Below are positions 34,901 to 41,067 of a DNA stretch of 64,000 nt, in pieces. The stretch comes from Neorhizobium sp. SHOUNA12A. GTDB taxonomy: Bacteria; Pseudomonadota; Alphaproteobacteria; Rhizobiales; Rhizobiaceae. The stretch is taken from the NCBI RefSeq assembly GCF_023006505.1, contig NZ_JALBGV010000020.1, positions 1-64,000 of the forward strand. The letters are read 5' to 3'. Numbering within the stretch: the first letter of the stretch is position 1; every line of letters starts with the position of its first letter. The position numbers and the translations under genes were made by a program. The notes under the pieces are model-generated. The model made no database searches and was not told where the DNA came from. It worked only from the letters and a program-made list of their open reading frames with translations.

Positions 34901-35136
34901 GTGCAGACGGAGAAGCGTGCATTCGGCGGAGTGATCTTTTCCTCGCCGGTGACCAGCGCCACCTGGGAGACGCCAACCTTCTCGACAAGACGCGTGTAGA
35001 CCTCGCGCGCCAGCAGCCGGAGCGGCAAGCCGATCACGCCGGTACCATGCGCCACCATTCGCTCAATGGCATAATGGGTCTTGCCGGTATTGGTGGGTCC
35101 GAGGACGGCGGTGACGCCGCGCCCGCTGAGGATCAT
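31915..35136 (-). CDS. SUV3-like superfamily-2 RNA helicase with low-complexity tail
   Basis: A predicted ATP-dependent RNA helicase, 1073 residues from MILSGRGVTA. Walker A is GPTNTGKT (about 13-20), motif II reads DEVQ (VAIDEVQLAGD), and a later helicase motif includes GRAGRHVRDG. These are features of the mitochondrial SUV3 family and its alphaproteobacterial relatives. The middle part (about 400-850) is helical and unassigned. From about 870 the chain becomes Ala/Glu/Pro-rich, then Gly/Arg/Asn-rich with a poly-Asn patch, an RNA-binding-like disordered tail. The upstream frame to 35496 is open but is non-coding by content: it crosses a hairpin and a cluster of GANTC sites. It is co-transcribed with the S4-domain gene, suggesting ribosome or RNA quality control. 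Confidence 0.9.
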   Translation of the reverse strand: MILSGRGVTAVLGPTNTGKTHYAIERMVAHGTGVIGLPLRLLAREVYTRLVEKVGVSQVALVTGEEKITPPNARFSVCTVEAMPRETKASFVAIDEVQLAGDLERGHIFTDRILHLRGRDETLLLGAATMRPILERLLPGITIVERPRLSQLFYAGQKKITRLPQRSAIVAFSADEVYAIAELIRRQRGGAAVVLGALSPRTRNAQVGLYQSGDVEYLVATDAIGMGLNLDVDHVAFAQDRKFDGYQFRSLNPAELAQIAGRAGRHVRDGTFGVTGQVAPFEDELVERIESHHFDPVKVLQWRSKNLDFSSLKALRESLDAAPTLLGLTRALPATDSQAFDYLSRYPEIKDIATTPQRVEKLWEACALPDYRRIAPAQHADLISTLFSDLVRFGTVNEEFMAEQVRRADRTDGEIDTLSARIAQIRTWTYVSNRPGWLADPTHWQEKTREIEDRLSDALHERLTKRFVDRRTSVLMKRLRENAMLEAEISVNGDVFVEGHHVGQLAGFRFTPVSGTEGPDAKAVQGAAQKALALEFEARAARLYASGNNDLAVGSDGFVRWLGEPIARLAASDHVMRPRVILLADEQLTGHAREHVLARLERFVNHHIATVLKPLDDLSRAEDLQGLAKGLAFQLVENLGVLFRRDVADDVKSLDQDARASMRRYGIRFGAYHVFMPLLLKPAPAELITLLWALGNDGLDKPGYGDLIPALAAGRTSVVADPTFERMFYKLAGFRFLGKRAVRIDILERLADLIRPLLQWKPGSTPRPEGAYDGRRFTATTAMLSILGATPDDMEEILKGLGYRADAVKAEEAQAFLAGHDASSVNAAAAPASAGDAPEVSETDDADASDAPVETATEAAPAENATETAPIEAVAEAGPAETATAEPVASEEAPAEQAPAGDVTDETKSAEAGEPKPVLLWRPGGGRENNQRGGRPQHGDRRGHGGQRNNAPGEAGQPAQGRRDDRRDNGGERREARPNGERSGGDRRDGSKPNRDNNRRPDNNNNSSNNNNRGGDRPNRGERHEGGPRPDRNDRGKGPQPARFEAKPPRKEKPLDPDSPFAKLAALKEQMKK

Positions 35137-35175
35137 GGGCTGGAAATTCAAAGCCTGGTTCCATGCATCACATAA

Positions 35176-35213
35176 GGCTCGGAGTTTGGCGTCTTCACCC
35201 AAAACTCCGAGCC
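35176..35213 (-). promoter_or_regulatory. Stable hairpin in the helicase 5' leader
   Basis: GGCTCGGAGTTT (35176-35187) and AAACTCCGAGCC (35202-35213) are perfect 12-bp arms around a 14-nt loop, with further TGG/CCA pairing possible inside. The hairpin ends 39 nt before the helicase ATG. There is no T-run on either side, so it is not a terminator. A cis-acting RNA structure is likely. Confidence 0.6.
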
Positions 35214-35339
35214 ACGCAACACATGGCGATCTCGGCGTGCAAACGCAAGCCTCAAGAATGGCTTTTGCGGCCGAAGGACGATCGCTGAAGGCGGCAAATC
35301 GAGGCTCGGCGATTCGAATTTTAAATGCAAAGGAACAGA

Positions 35340-35397
35340 CGCGAACGAATCGGAGACGAATCGCAGACTCAAGAAGATTCAGCTTTTGTTCACCGCT
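35340..35397 (+). repeat. Intergenic repeat copy A
   Basis: First of three related copies sharing GAACGAATC, a second GACGAATC 11 nt later, a variable 20-25-nt middle and a TTTGTTCACCG-like end. This copy is the most diverged and contains four GANTC sites. Confidence 0.55.
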
Positions 35398-35590
35398 ATA
35401 TGTTGATGCGACTCTCGCCTTCCCCACGACATCCTGAATCTGCATCAGGATTGGGTGCATGCAACCGAAGGATTCATCCCGAAGCTGCGCTTTCACGAAG
35501 AATCGGAAGAGTCAATCCATTGATATGGTTAACGTTTTATCAATCGATTCAGGCCGTCCCACGCTCCTTCGAGCACGGAATTAAGATTCA

Positions 35591-35653
35591 GGCCAAAGGC
35601 GGAACGAATCACCGACGAATCACAGACATCCATGTCTTCGCCATTTGTTCTCA
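35591..35653 (+). repeat. Intergenic repeat copy B
   Basis: Starts GGCCAAAGGCGGAACGAATC, identical to copy C over these 20 bases, then continues CCGACGAATC and ends TTTGTTCTCAC. The centre holds the palindrome AGACATCCATGTCT. Two GANTC sites lie inside. Confidence 0.65.
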
Positions 35654-35791
35654 CAAGATATGGTAGGTGTCACCGCGAGAGACCCGCAAGAAAATCGTCG
35701 TGGTAGAAACCTCAAAAGCGAATCGTTCAGGTGCCATTAACATTGGCTAACGCACTTTAACCACATGTGAGAGCACACGTTTGCAAGCCAT

Positions 35792-35816
35792 GGAACAAAA
35801 ATCGCGGCGCTACGTT
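35792..35816 (+). promoter_or_regulatory. Exact EcfG promoter before the DUF3309 gene
   Basis: GGAAC at 35792-35796, a 16-nt spacer, then CGTT at 35813-35816: a perfect EcfG consensus. The expected transcript start leaves a leader of about 38 nt before ATG 35861, an ideal distance. Confidence 0.88.
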
Positions 35817-35860
35817 TCCTCGCCAAATCCATCTCGGATTGTCTAGCGGAGTAGAAGATC

Positions 35861-36016
35861 ATGCTCGGAACCGTATTGCTCGTTATCCTCATTCTGCTGC
35901 TCATTGGCGCCTTGCCGAATTGGGGGTATAGCCGGGGCTGGGGCTATGGTCCGTCGGGCGGATTGGGCCTTGTAGTCCTTATCATCATTATCCTGCTGCT
36001 GATGGGCAGGATTTAA
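35861..36016 (+). CDS. DUF3309-family small membrane protein
   Basis: A 51-residue protein with two hydrophobic helices, MLGTVLLVILILLLIGALP and the C-terminal LVVLIIIILLLMGRI, joined by an aromatic/Gly turn (NWGYSRGWGYGPSGG). This is the DUF3309 pattern, a family widespread in proteobacteria with no known function. GGAG lies 9 nt before the ATG, and an exact EcfG promoter lies upstream, so it belongs to the general stress response. The next gene starts 41 nt later and probably shares the transcript. Confidence 0.9.
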   Translation: MLGTVLLVILILLLIGALPNWGYSRGWGYGPSGGLGLVVLIIIILLLMGRI

Positions 36017-36057
36017 AAGCGGCGTAGCCGTGTGTACCAAGGGAAGGGAAAACTAAC

Positions 36058-36315
36058 ATGATGAAGAAGATCTTGATTGCGGGCTGCATGATCGGCACGC
36101 TCGCCTCCTGCACCGCGACTGAACGCGGCACGGCGATCGGTGCCGGCACCGGCGCCGTCATCGGTGGCGCAGTGTCGAACAGCTGGGGTGGCGCAGCAGT
36201 CGGCGCAGTCGCCGGCGGCCTTGTCGGCGCTGCAATCGGTCACTCCTCGGAGCGCCGCGGATACTGCATCTATCGCGATCGTTACGGCCGCCGCTACGAG
36301 GCTCGTTGCCGCTAA
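36058..36315 (+). CDS. Small glycine-zipper lipoprotein
   Basis: An 85-residue predicted lipoprotein. The signal sequence ends in the lipobox LASC (Cys18). The mature part begins with a Gly/Ala-rich glycine zipper (AIGAGTGAVIGGAVSNSWGG and AVGAVAGGLVGAAIG), as in SlyB/YMGG-type outer-membrane lipoproteins, and ends with a basic, Cys-containing tail (RGYCIYRDRYGRRYEARCR). There are two adjacent ATG codons; the first is used here, 12 nt after GGGAAGGG. It follows the EcfG-driven DUF3309 gene and is closed by a strong terminator, so the two form a stress-induced envelope operon. The molecular role is unknown. Confidence 0.85.
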   Translation: MMKKILIAGCMIGTLASCTATERGTAIGAGTGAVIGGAVSNSWGGAAVGAVAGGLVGAAIGHSSERRGYCIYRDRYGRRYEARCR

Positions 36316-36342
36316 TCGCTGGCAACAATCCAGTCCCTCAGG

Positions 36343-36377
36343 ACCGGCGCCCGAGTGATCGGCGCCGGTTTTGTTTT
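36343..36377 (+). terminator. Rho-independent terminator of the DUF3309-lipoprotein operon
   Basis: Perfect 9-bp arms ACCGGCGCC/GGCGCCGGT with a 9-nt loop are followed by TTTGTTTT. It lies 28 nt past the lipoprotein stop codon. Confidence 0.9.
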
Positions 36378-36407
36378 GCCTCCAGGAGACTGTCGGCGTT
36401 AACCTTT

Positions 36408-36470
36408 GGCCAAAGGCGGAACGAATCGCCGACGAATCGGCGACATCGCCTGTTTCCCGCTTTGTTCACC
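36408..36470 (+). repeat. Intergenic repeat copy C
   Basis: Identical to copy B over the first 20 bases (GGCCAAAGGCGGAACGAATC), then CCGACGAATCGGCGACATCGCC and a TTTGTTCACCG end. The centre forms GGCGA-CA-TCGCC. It lies past the lipoprotein terminator, before the phbB 3' end. Two GANTC sites lie inside. Confidence 0.65.
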
Positions 36471-36516
36471 GCAACATCTCGTGGAAAAACAACTCGTTAA
36501 CCATATGGATAAGCTG

Positions 36517-36542
36517 TTTCGGCGCAGCATTAGGCGCCGAAA
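36517..36542 (-). terminator. Hairpin after phbB
   Basis: TTTCGGCGC and GCGCCGAAA arms with an 8-nt loop lie 26 nt past the phbB stop codon. No T-run follows on the minus strand, so its strength as a terminator is uncertain. Confidence 0.45.
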
Positions 36543-36567
36543 CCCGCTCAAAAGTTAATGCCGCCGG

Positions 36568-37296
36568 TCAGCTGGCGAAGAACTGGCCGCCATTCGCTGT
36601 CAGCGTCGAGCCGGTGATGAAACCGGCATCATCGGAGGCAAGGAAGACGACGCAGCGGGCAATCTCTTCCGGTTCGCCGAGGCGCCCGACCGGGATCAGT
36701 GGAATGATCCGCTCGTTCAGCACCTTTTCCGGCACCGCCCGCACCATTTCGGTGGCGATATAGCCGGGGCAGATGGCGTTGACGGTGATGTTCTTCGCAG
36801 CACCTTCCTGGGCCAGTGCCTTGGTAAAGCCGAGATCGCCGGCCTTGGCCGCCGAATAGTTCACCTGGCCCATCTGGCCCTTCTGGCCGTTGATGGACGA
36901 AATGTTGACCACCCGGCCGAACCCGCGGTCTCGCATGCCATTCCAGATGGGATGGGTCATGTTGAACAGGCCGGTCAGGTTGGTCCCGATCACTTCGTTC
37001 CACTGTTCGGGCGTCATCTTATGGAACATACCGTCACGGGTGATGCCCGCATTGTTGACGAGCACCTCGATGGGACCGATCTCGGCCTCCACTTTTGCGA
37101 TGCCATCGACGCAGGCCTGATAGCTGGAGACATCCCATTTGAACACCGGAATCCCGGTCTCGTCGTGGAAGGCTTTCGCCTTTTCCTCATTGCCAGCAAA
37201 ATTTGCGGCGACACGATAACCTGCCGCCTTCAACGCGATGGAGATGGCTGCCCCGATCCCACGCGTTCCTCCCGAAACCAATGCAACCCTGCTCAT
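36568..37296 (-). CDS. phbB: Acetoacetyl-CoA reductase (PhbB)
   Basis: An NADPH-dependent short-chain dehydrogenase that makes (R)-3-hydroxybutyryl-CoA for PHB synthesis. It has 242 residues. The cofactor motif is SGGTRGIGAAI (about 8-18), NNAG is at about 84-87, and the catalytic Ser and YSAAK are in the SSINGQKGQMGQVNYSAAKAG block. The C terminus SGSTLTANGGQFF is typical of PhaB, not FabG. It is downstream of phbA on the same strand with a 139-bp gap, a likely operon with possibly its own promoter. Confidence 0.95.
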   Translation of the reverse strand: MSRVALVSGGTRGIGAAISIALKAAGYRVAANFAGNEEKAKAFHDETGIPVFKWDVSSYQACVDGIAKVEAEIGPIEVLVNNAGITRDGMFHKMTPEQWNEVIGTNLTGLFNMTHPIWNGMRDRGFGRVVNISSINGQKGQMGQVNYSAAKAGDLGFTKALAQEGAAKNITVNAICPGYIATEMVRAVPEKVLNERIIPLIPVGRLGEPEEIARCVVFLASDDAGFITGSTLTANGGQFFAS

Positions 37297-37435
37297 GCGG
37301 CCGTCCCCTTTGCGTTGTGATCCGATCCTTCTGTGTGACCGGATACTTACCTATTTTGACATGCTTTCATCGGGGAGATAGTCCCGCCACGAAGTTTTGC
37401 AACGCCGGCGGGATTATCCACAATCTTCTAAAATA

Positions 37436-38617
37436 TCACATGGCCTCAAGGCACATGGCGACGCCCATGCCGCCGCCGATGCACAGAGTAGCAAGACCCT
37501 TCTTGGCGCCGCGGCGCTTCATCTCGAAGAGGAGCGTGTTGAGGATGCGGGCACCCGACGCGCCGATCGGATGGCCGATCGCGATTGCGCCGCCATTGAC
37601 GTTGACGATCGACGAATCGAAACCCAGATCCTTGACGACGGCGCAGGATTGCGCAGCAAAGGCTTCATTGGCCTCGATGAGATCGAGATCGCCGACCTTC
37701 CAGCCTGCCTTTTCGAGCGCCTTGCGGGAAGCCGGGATCGGGCCGGTGCCCATGATCTGCGGATCGACGCCGGCGGTCGCCCAGGAAACGATGCGAACCA
37801 TCGGCGTGATGCCGCGGCGGGCGGCTTCGGCTTCCGTCATCAGCACGGCAGCCGCCGCGCCGTCGTTGAGGCCGGACGCATTGCCGGCGGTCACGGTGCC
37901 TTCCTTGTCAAAGGCGGGACGCAGCTTGGCCATCGAATCGAGCGTCGCGCCGGCACGGATGTATTCGTCGTTCTCGACGGTCACGTCACCCTTTCGTGTC
38001 TGGATGATGTAGGGGATGATCTCGTCCTTGAACCGACCTGCGTTCTGCGCAGCTTCCGCCTTGTTCTGGGAAGAGACCGCGAACTGGTCCTGCTCCTCGC
38101 GGGAGAGCTGCCACTGGCGGGCGATGTTTTCCGCCGTGATGCCCATGTGGTAGCCGTAGAACGCGTCGGTCAGGCCGTCCTTGATCATCGTGTCGATCAT
38201 CTTGAAGTCGCCCATCTTCACGCCGCCGCGAAGATGCGCGCAATGCGGCGCCATGGACATCGATTCCTGGCCGCCGGCAACGATGATCTTGGCGTCGCCA
38301 AGCGCGATCTGCTGCATGCCGAGCGCAACGGCGCGCAGGCCCGATCCGCAGAGCTGGTTGACGCCCCAGGCGGTCGCTTCCTTCGGCACACCGGCCTTCA
38401 TGGCCGCCTGGCGGGCCGGGTTCTGGCCCTCGCCGGCCGGCAGGACCTGGCCGAGGATCACCTCGTCCACTTCCGCCGCCTCGACGCCGGCGCGCGCGAG
38501 CGCACCCTTGATCGCCGCCGCACCCAGCTCATGCGCCGGCACATTGGCAAAGCCGCCGTTGAAGGAGCCAACCGCGGTACGGCCGGCGGCTGCGATCACG
38601 ATAGATGGATTGGTCAT
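37436..38617 (-). CDS. phbA: Acetyl-CoA acetyltransferase (PhbA, beta-ketothiolase)
   Basis: Condenses two acetyl-CoA to acetoacetyl-CoA, the first step of PHB synthesis. It has 393 residues, the classic biosynthetic thiolase length. The catalytic Cys lies in [14 protein letters not shown] (about residue 89), the catalytic His in [13 protein letters not shown], and the C-terminal Cys in [14 protein letters not shown]. It is first in phbA-phbB, and the PhaR regulator is divergent 260 bp away. No PHB synthase (phbC) is in the window; in rhizobia it lies elsewhere. Confidence 0.96.
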   Translation of the reverse strand: MTNPSIVIAAAGRTAVGSFNGGFANVPAHELGAAAIKGALARAGVEAAEVDEVILGQVLPAGEGQNPARQAAMKAGVPKEATAWGVNQLCGSGLRAVALGMQQIALGDAKIIVAGGQESMSMAPHCAHLRGGVKMGDFKMIDTMIKDGLTDAFYGYHMGITAENIARQWQLSREEQDQFAVSSQNKAEAAQNAGRFKDEIIPYIIQTRKGDVTVENDEYIRAGATLDSMAKLRPAFDKEGTVTAGNASGLNDGAAAAVLMTEAEAARRGITPMVRIVSWATAGVDPQIMGTGPIPASRKALEKAGWKVGDLDLIEANEAFAAQSCAVVKDLGFDSSIVNVNGGAIAIGHPIGASGARILNTLLFEMKRRGAKKGLATLCIGGGMGVAMCLEAM

Positions 38618-38742
38618 GGACGTTTCCTCTTATCCGTTATTTGTCTGCGAGACTGGCAAAGCTTGAGCCGAGAGTCAAACGGCAGCCGAACGCCGCTGCC
38701 AACCCGTCGGGCGTTTCGAAAATGCCCGTTAGATTTCACGGG

Positions 38743-38758
38743 TTTGCTGCGCAACAAA
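38743..38758. promoter_or_regulatory. Candidate PhaR operator between phbA and phaR
   Basis: TTTGCTGCGCAACAAA is a near-palindrome with a single mismatched pair, centred on TGCGCA. Known PhaR proteins bind TGC-rich palindromes of this kind before phasin genes and phaR itself. It sits in the divergent phbA-phaR region, about 120 nt before phaR, so autoregulation is plausible. Confidence 0.55.
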
Positions 38759-38877
38759 GCAATCATCGCGCCGCACAAATCGTTTGTAAGTCCTCGTCAT
38801 TTAGGCTTACATTCCTGTCGGGAGAAGCATGCCAATCGATAATGACCAAACCATATTGACGGGAGCAGGAGGCAATC

Positions 38878-39453
38878 ATGGCGAAGACCGAAGGCGAAAT
38901 CATAATCAAGAAATATGCCAACAGGCGCCTCTACAACACGGGCACCAGCACCTACGTGACGCTGGAAGACCTGGCGAAGATGGTGAAGAAGGGCGAGGAA
39001 TTCACCGTTCAGGACGCCAAGAGCGGCGATGACATCACCCATTCGGTTCTGACGCAGATCATTTTCGAGCAGGAGTCCAAGACCGGCAACACGCTGCTGC
39101 CGATTTCCTTCCTGCGACAGCTGATTTCCTACTACGGCGACCAGATGCAGATGGTGGTGCCGACCTTCCTCGAACACTCGATGAAGGCCTTTACCGACCA
39201 GCAGGTTCAGATGCGCGAACAGATGACCCGCGCCTTCGGCGATACGCCGCTCAGCAAGAACCTGCAGATGCCGATCCAGATGATGGAAGAACAAGTGCGC
39301 CGCAACACGGACATGTTCCGTCAGGCCATGCAGATGTTCTCGCCGTTTGCGGGCCAGCCCCAGGCACCTGCCGCCAAGAAGACCGACGCCAAGGACATCG
39401 ACGAGTTGAAGGAACAGCTCCGCAACCTGCAGAGCCGCCTCGACAATCTTTAA
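38878..39453 (+). CDS. phaR: PHA synthesis regulator PhaR (AniA)
   Basis: A 191-residue repressor that senses PHB granules and controls phasins and carbon flow. The N-terminal DNA-binding domain reads IIIKKYANRRLYNTGTSTYVTLEDLAKMVKKGEEFTV (about 7-44), the most conserved part of the family. The PHB accumulation regulatory domain follows, and the Met/Gln-rich C terminus ends in a short coiled coil (DIDELKEQLRNLQSRLDNL). The ATG follows GGAGGCAATC. In Sinorhizobium the homologue AniA also affects exopolysaccharide. A candidate operator lies upstream. Confidence 0.95.
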   Translation: MAKTEGEIIIKKYANRRLYNTGTSTYVTLEDLAKMVKKGEEFTVQDAKSGDDITHSVLTQIIFEQESKTGNTLLPISFLRQLISYYGDQMQMVVPTFLEHSMKAFTDQQVQMREQMTRAFGDTPLSKNLQMPIQMMEEQVRRNTDMFRQAMQMFSPFAGQPQAPAAKKTDAKDIDELKEQLRNLQSRLDNL

Positions 39454-39468
39454 AATCTGGATGGGCCG

Positions 39469-39876
39469 TCAGAGCCCGATCGACACGTCGCGGCCGGCCG
39501 AACGGATTGCTACCGCAAAGCCGCCGATGACGTCGACGAAGGTGATCGTCATCAGGATGAAGAAGATCTGCGTCGCGGCATCCCGCACCAGCAGAAATTC
39601 GACCAGATAAGCGATGAAAACCAGCATCGACAGCATGTGGTTGATCAGCGAGCCGCGGCCATTGCGGCTGGCTTTCAGGATTTCCACGAACAGGAAGACC
39701 AGCGAGACGACGATGATCACGTCGCCGAGCGTCATGGTCCAGACGGCACCCGACAGCATCTGAAGCGAGCTGATGACGGTGCCGAGCGACGCAACCCCGC
39801 CGCCGCCCAGAATGCCGAGCATGGCGAGATTGTAGAGAATGAACGGGATGATCATCAGCGGCAATGCGGCAAGCAT
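39469..39876 (-). CDS. Uncharacterised four-helix inner-membrane protein
   Basis: A 135-residue integral membrane protein with about four hydrophobic helices: MLAALPLMIIPFILYNLAML, VWTMTLGDVIIVVSLVFLFVE, MLSMLVFIAYLVEFLLV and ATQIFFILMTITFVDVIGGFA. A short basic loop KASRNGRG lies in the middle, and the protein ends RDVSIGL. I recognise no named family. It converges on phaR with a 15-bp gap, and two copies of the CGCAACAAA motif seen near phaR lie 58-95 nt upstream of its start, which could link it to PhaR. Function unknown. Confidence 0.8.
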   Translation of the reverse strand: MLAALPLMIIPFILYNLAMLGILGGGGVASLGTVISSLQMLSGAVWTMTLGDVIIVVSLVFLFVEILKASRNGRGSLINHMLSMLVFIAYLVEFLLVRDAATQIFFILMTITFVDVIGGFAVAIRSAGRDVSIGL

Positions 39877-39933
39877 GGTCCAGAACTCCAGTCAACGTGG
39901 CCGGACTGTACGTGCTTGCCCTGCTTTCGCAAG

Positions 39934-39970
39934 TCTTCGCGCAACAAAACAAGTTTTTGCGCAACAAAAA
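39934..39970. promoter_or_regulatory. Two TGCGCAACAAA-type sites upstream of the membrane protein
   Basis: TCTTCGCGCAACAAAAC and TTTTTGCGCAACAAAAA lie in tandem, each sharing GCGCAACAAA with the candidate PhaR site at 38743-38758. The second is close to palindromic. They overlap the edge of the rpmF terminator and lie just upstream of the membrane-protein gene. Confidence 0.4.
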
Positions 39971-39990
39971 AGGCCGGCAGAGCCGGCCTT
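39966..39990 (-). terminator. Rho-independent terminator of rpmF
   Basis: AAGGCCGGC and GCCGGCCTT arms with a 3-nt loop are followed on the minus strand by a T-run. It lies 25 nt past the rpmF stop codon. Confidence 0.9.
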
Positions 39991-40014
39991 CGATGCAATA
40001 GAACCTAGCAACGC

Positions 40015-40200
40015 TTATGCGCTTTCCTTCGGCGTCAGAACCTGACGACCGCGATACATGCCAGTCTTCAGATCGACATGGTGCGGACGGCGCAGTTCGC
40101 CGGAGTTCTTGTCTTCGATATAGGTCGGAGCCTTGAGTGCGTCTGCGGAGCGGCGCATACCGCGCTTCGACGGGCTCGTTTTTCTCTTCGGTACAGCCAT
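40015..40200 (-). CDS. rpmF: 50S ribosomal protein L32
   Basis: A 61-residue, strongly basic ribosomal protein with the L32 start [18 protein letters not shown]. The zinc-type Cys pairs found in many L32 proteins are absent; the C-terminal part reads [21 protein letters not shown], which is the alphaproteobacterial Cys-free form. The upstream frame was rejected because L32 starts at MAVPKRK. It is closed by a clear terminator and stands alone, next to mtgA and ispA across a GST gene. Confidence 0.98.
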   Translation of the reverse strand: MAVPKRKTSPSKRGMRRSADALKAPTYIEDKNSGELRRPHHVDLKTGMYRGRQVLTPKESA

Positions 40201-40347
40201 TTTCGTTACTCCACTTGCGTGCAAAACATAATCCCCGGCCGGAACTGAGGCCGATTGGACATGTCTCGATCTCGGAAATTTGGGCGGCTTATACATGCCC
40301 CCCAGGGCTTTGACCAGTCCCCAAGCCTATTTTTTCGGAATTCCCGC

Positions 40348-40995
40348 TCAAACTTCGTCTTCCGGCACGATCCAGGTTTCGGCAAGGGCTGCGTCCTGCC
40401 ACTTGAGCCAAGCCGGATGGGATTTCATTGCCGCGACATAGGCGAGCGTTTCCGGATCCGTCGTGAGATCGTAGACGTCAAAACGGCTGACGACCGGCGC
40501 GAACATCGCATCCGCTCCGGAGAATACACCGAACAGGAAGGGGCCGCCGGATTTTGCCCGGAGCTCGCGCCAGATCGTCTCGATGCGAGCGACATCGTCC
40601 ATCACACCGTCGGCGATAGCGAGCCTCGCCTTCGGACGGCGCATGTTCATCGGGCAGGCGTTGCGCAGCGCGCCGAAGCCGGAAATCATCTCCGTCGAAA
40701 CGGAACGCGCCACCGCGCGGTCGGCGGCAGCTTTCGGCCAGATGCCCCTGTCCGGAAAAAGCTCAGCAGCGTATTCGATGATCGAAAGCGATTCCCAAAC
40801 GCGAATATCGCCCTGGTGCAGCACCGGCACCTTGCCGGTCGGCGAGATCGTCTTGAATTTCGGATTGCCGGCCGGGAAGTCGAAGGGGATCAGCACTTCC
40901 TCGAAAGGAATGCCGGCCGCCGTCAGCGCAATCCAGGGGCGGAAGGACCAGGAAGAATAATTCTTGTTGCCGATATAAAGGGTAAGCTTTTCCAT
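40348..40995 (-). CDS. Glutathione S-transferase family protein
   Basis: A cytosolic 215-residue protein with an N-terminal thioredoxin-like GST domain (LTLYIGNKNYSSWSFRPWIAL, with Ser as the likely glutathione-activating residue, then TGKVPVLHQGD and ESLSIIEYAAELFP) and a helical C-terminal domain. The SSWSFRPW pattern resembles the maleylacetoacetate-isomerase/zeta-like and YfcF-type bacterial GSTs. The substrate is unknown. The start MEKLTLYIGN follows GGAGAG; the upstream frame is non-coding. It lies 72 nt downstream of mtgA on the same strand, so it could be co-transcribed with it. Confidence 0.9.
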   Translation of the reverse strand: MEKLTLYIGNKNYSSWSFRPWIALTAAGIPFEEVLIPFDFPAGNPKFKTISPTGKVPVLHQGDIRVWESLSIIEYAAELFPDRGIWPKAAADRAVARSVSTEMISGFGALRNACPMNMRRPKARLAIADGVMDDVARIETIWRELRAKSGGPFLFGVFSGADAMFAPVVSRFDVYDLTTDPETLAYVAAMKSHPAWLKWQDAALAETWIVPEDEV

Positions 40996-41067
40996 GGGCC
41001 ACTCTCCGGTTGGTTTATGAGCCTCATAATGGCCTTGCCAGGAGACGACCAATGAAATCGATAGACC

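Larger units (their letters stand above)
35137..35860. other. Long non-coding region with GANTC cluster, hairpin and repeats
   Basis: This 724-bp region separates the divergent helicase and DUF3309 genes. It contains a 12-bp-arm hairpin at 35176-35213, 15 GANTC sites between 35311 and 35724, two copies of a short repeat (about 35340-35397 and 35591-35653), and an exact EcfG promoter at 35792-35816. Open frames here (for example 35325-35666 on the plus strand) lack ribosome-binding sites and family resemblance, and I do not call them genes. Confidence 0.7.

Noticed and set aside
35325..35666. A 113-codon open frame in the GANTC-rich region
   Set aside because: It has no ribosome-binding site and no family resemblance; similar short peptide stretches occur only because the DNA repeat recurs.
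35737..35765. TTAAC/TAAC-rich stretch as a CtrA or replication-origin element
   Set aside because: The spacing does not fit CtrA sites, no DnaA-box cluster is seen, and the genes usually flanking rhizobial origins are absent.
36497..36504. TTAACCAT, a possible CtrA half-site
   Set aside because: A single 8-mer downstream of phbB, not in a promoter position, and no full TTAA-N7-TTAA site is present.
36371..36763. A 130-codon open frame running from the repeat into the phbB 3' end
   Set aside because: It overlaps a terminator and antisense phbB; the similarity to the frame at 35325 comes from the shared repeat.
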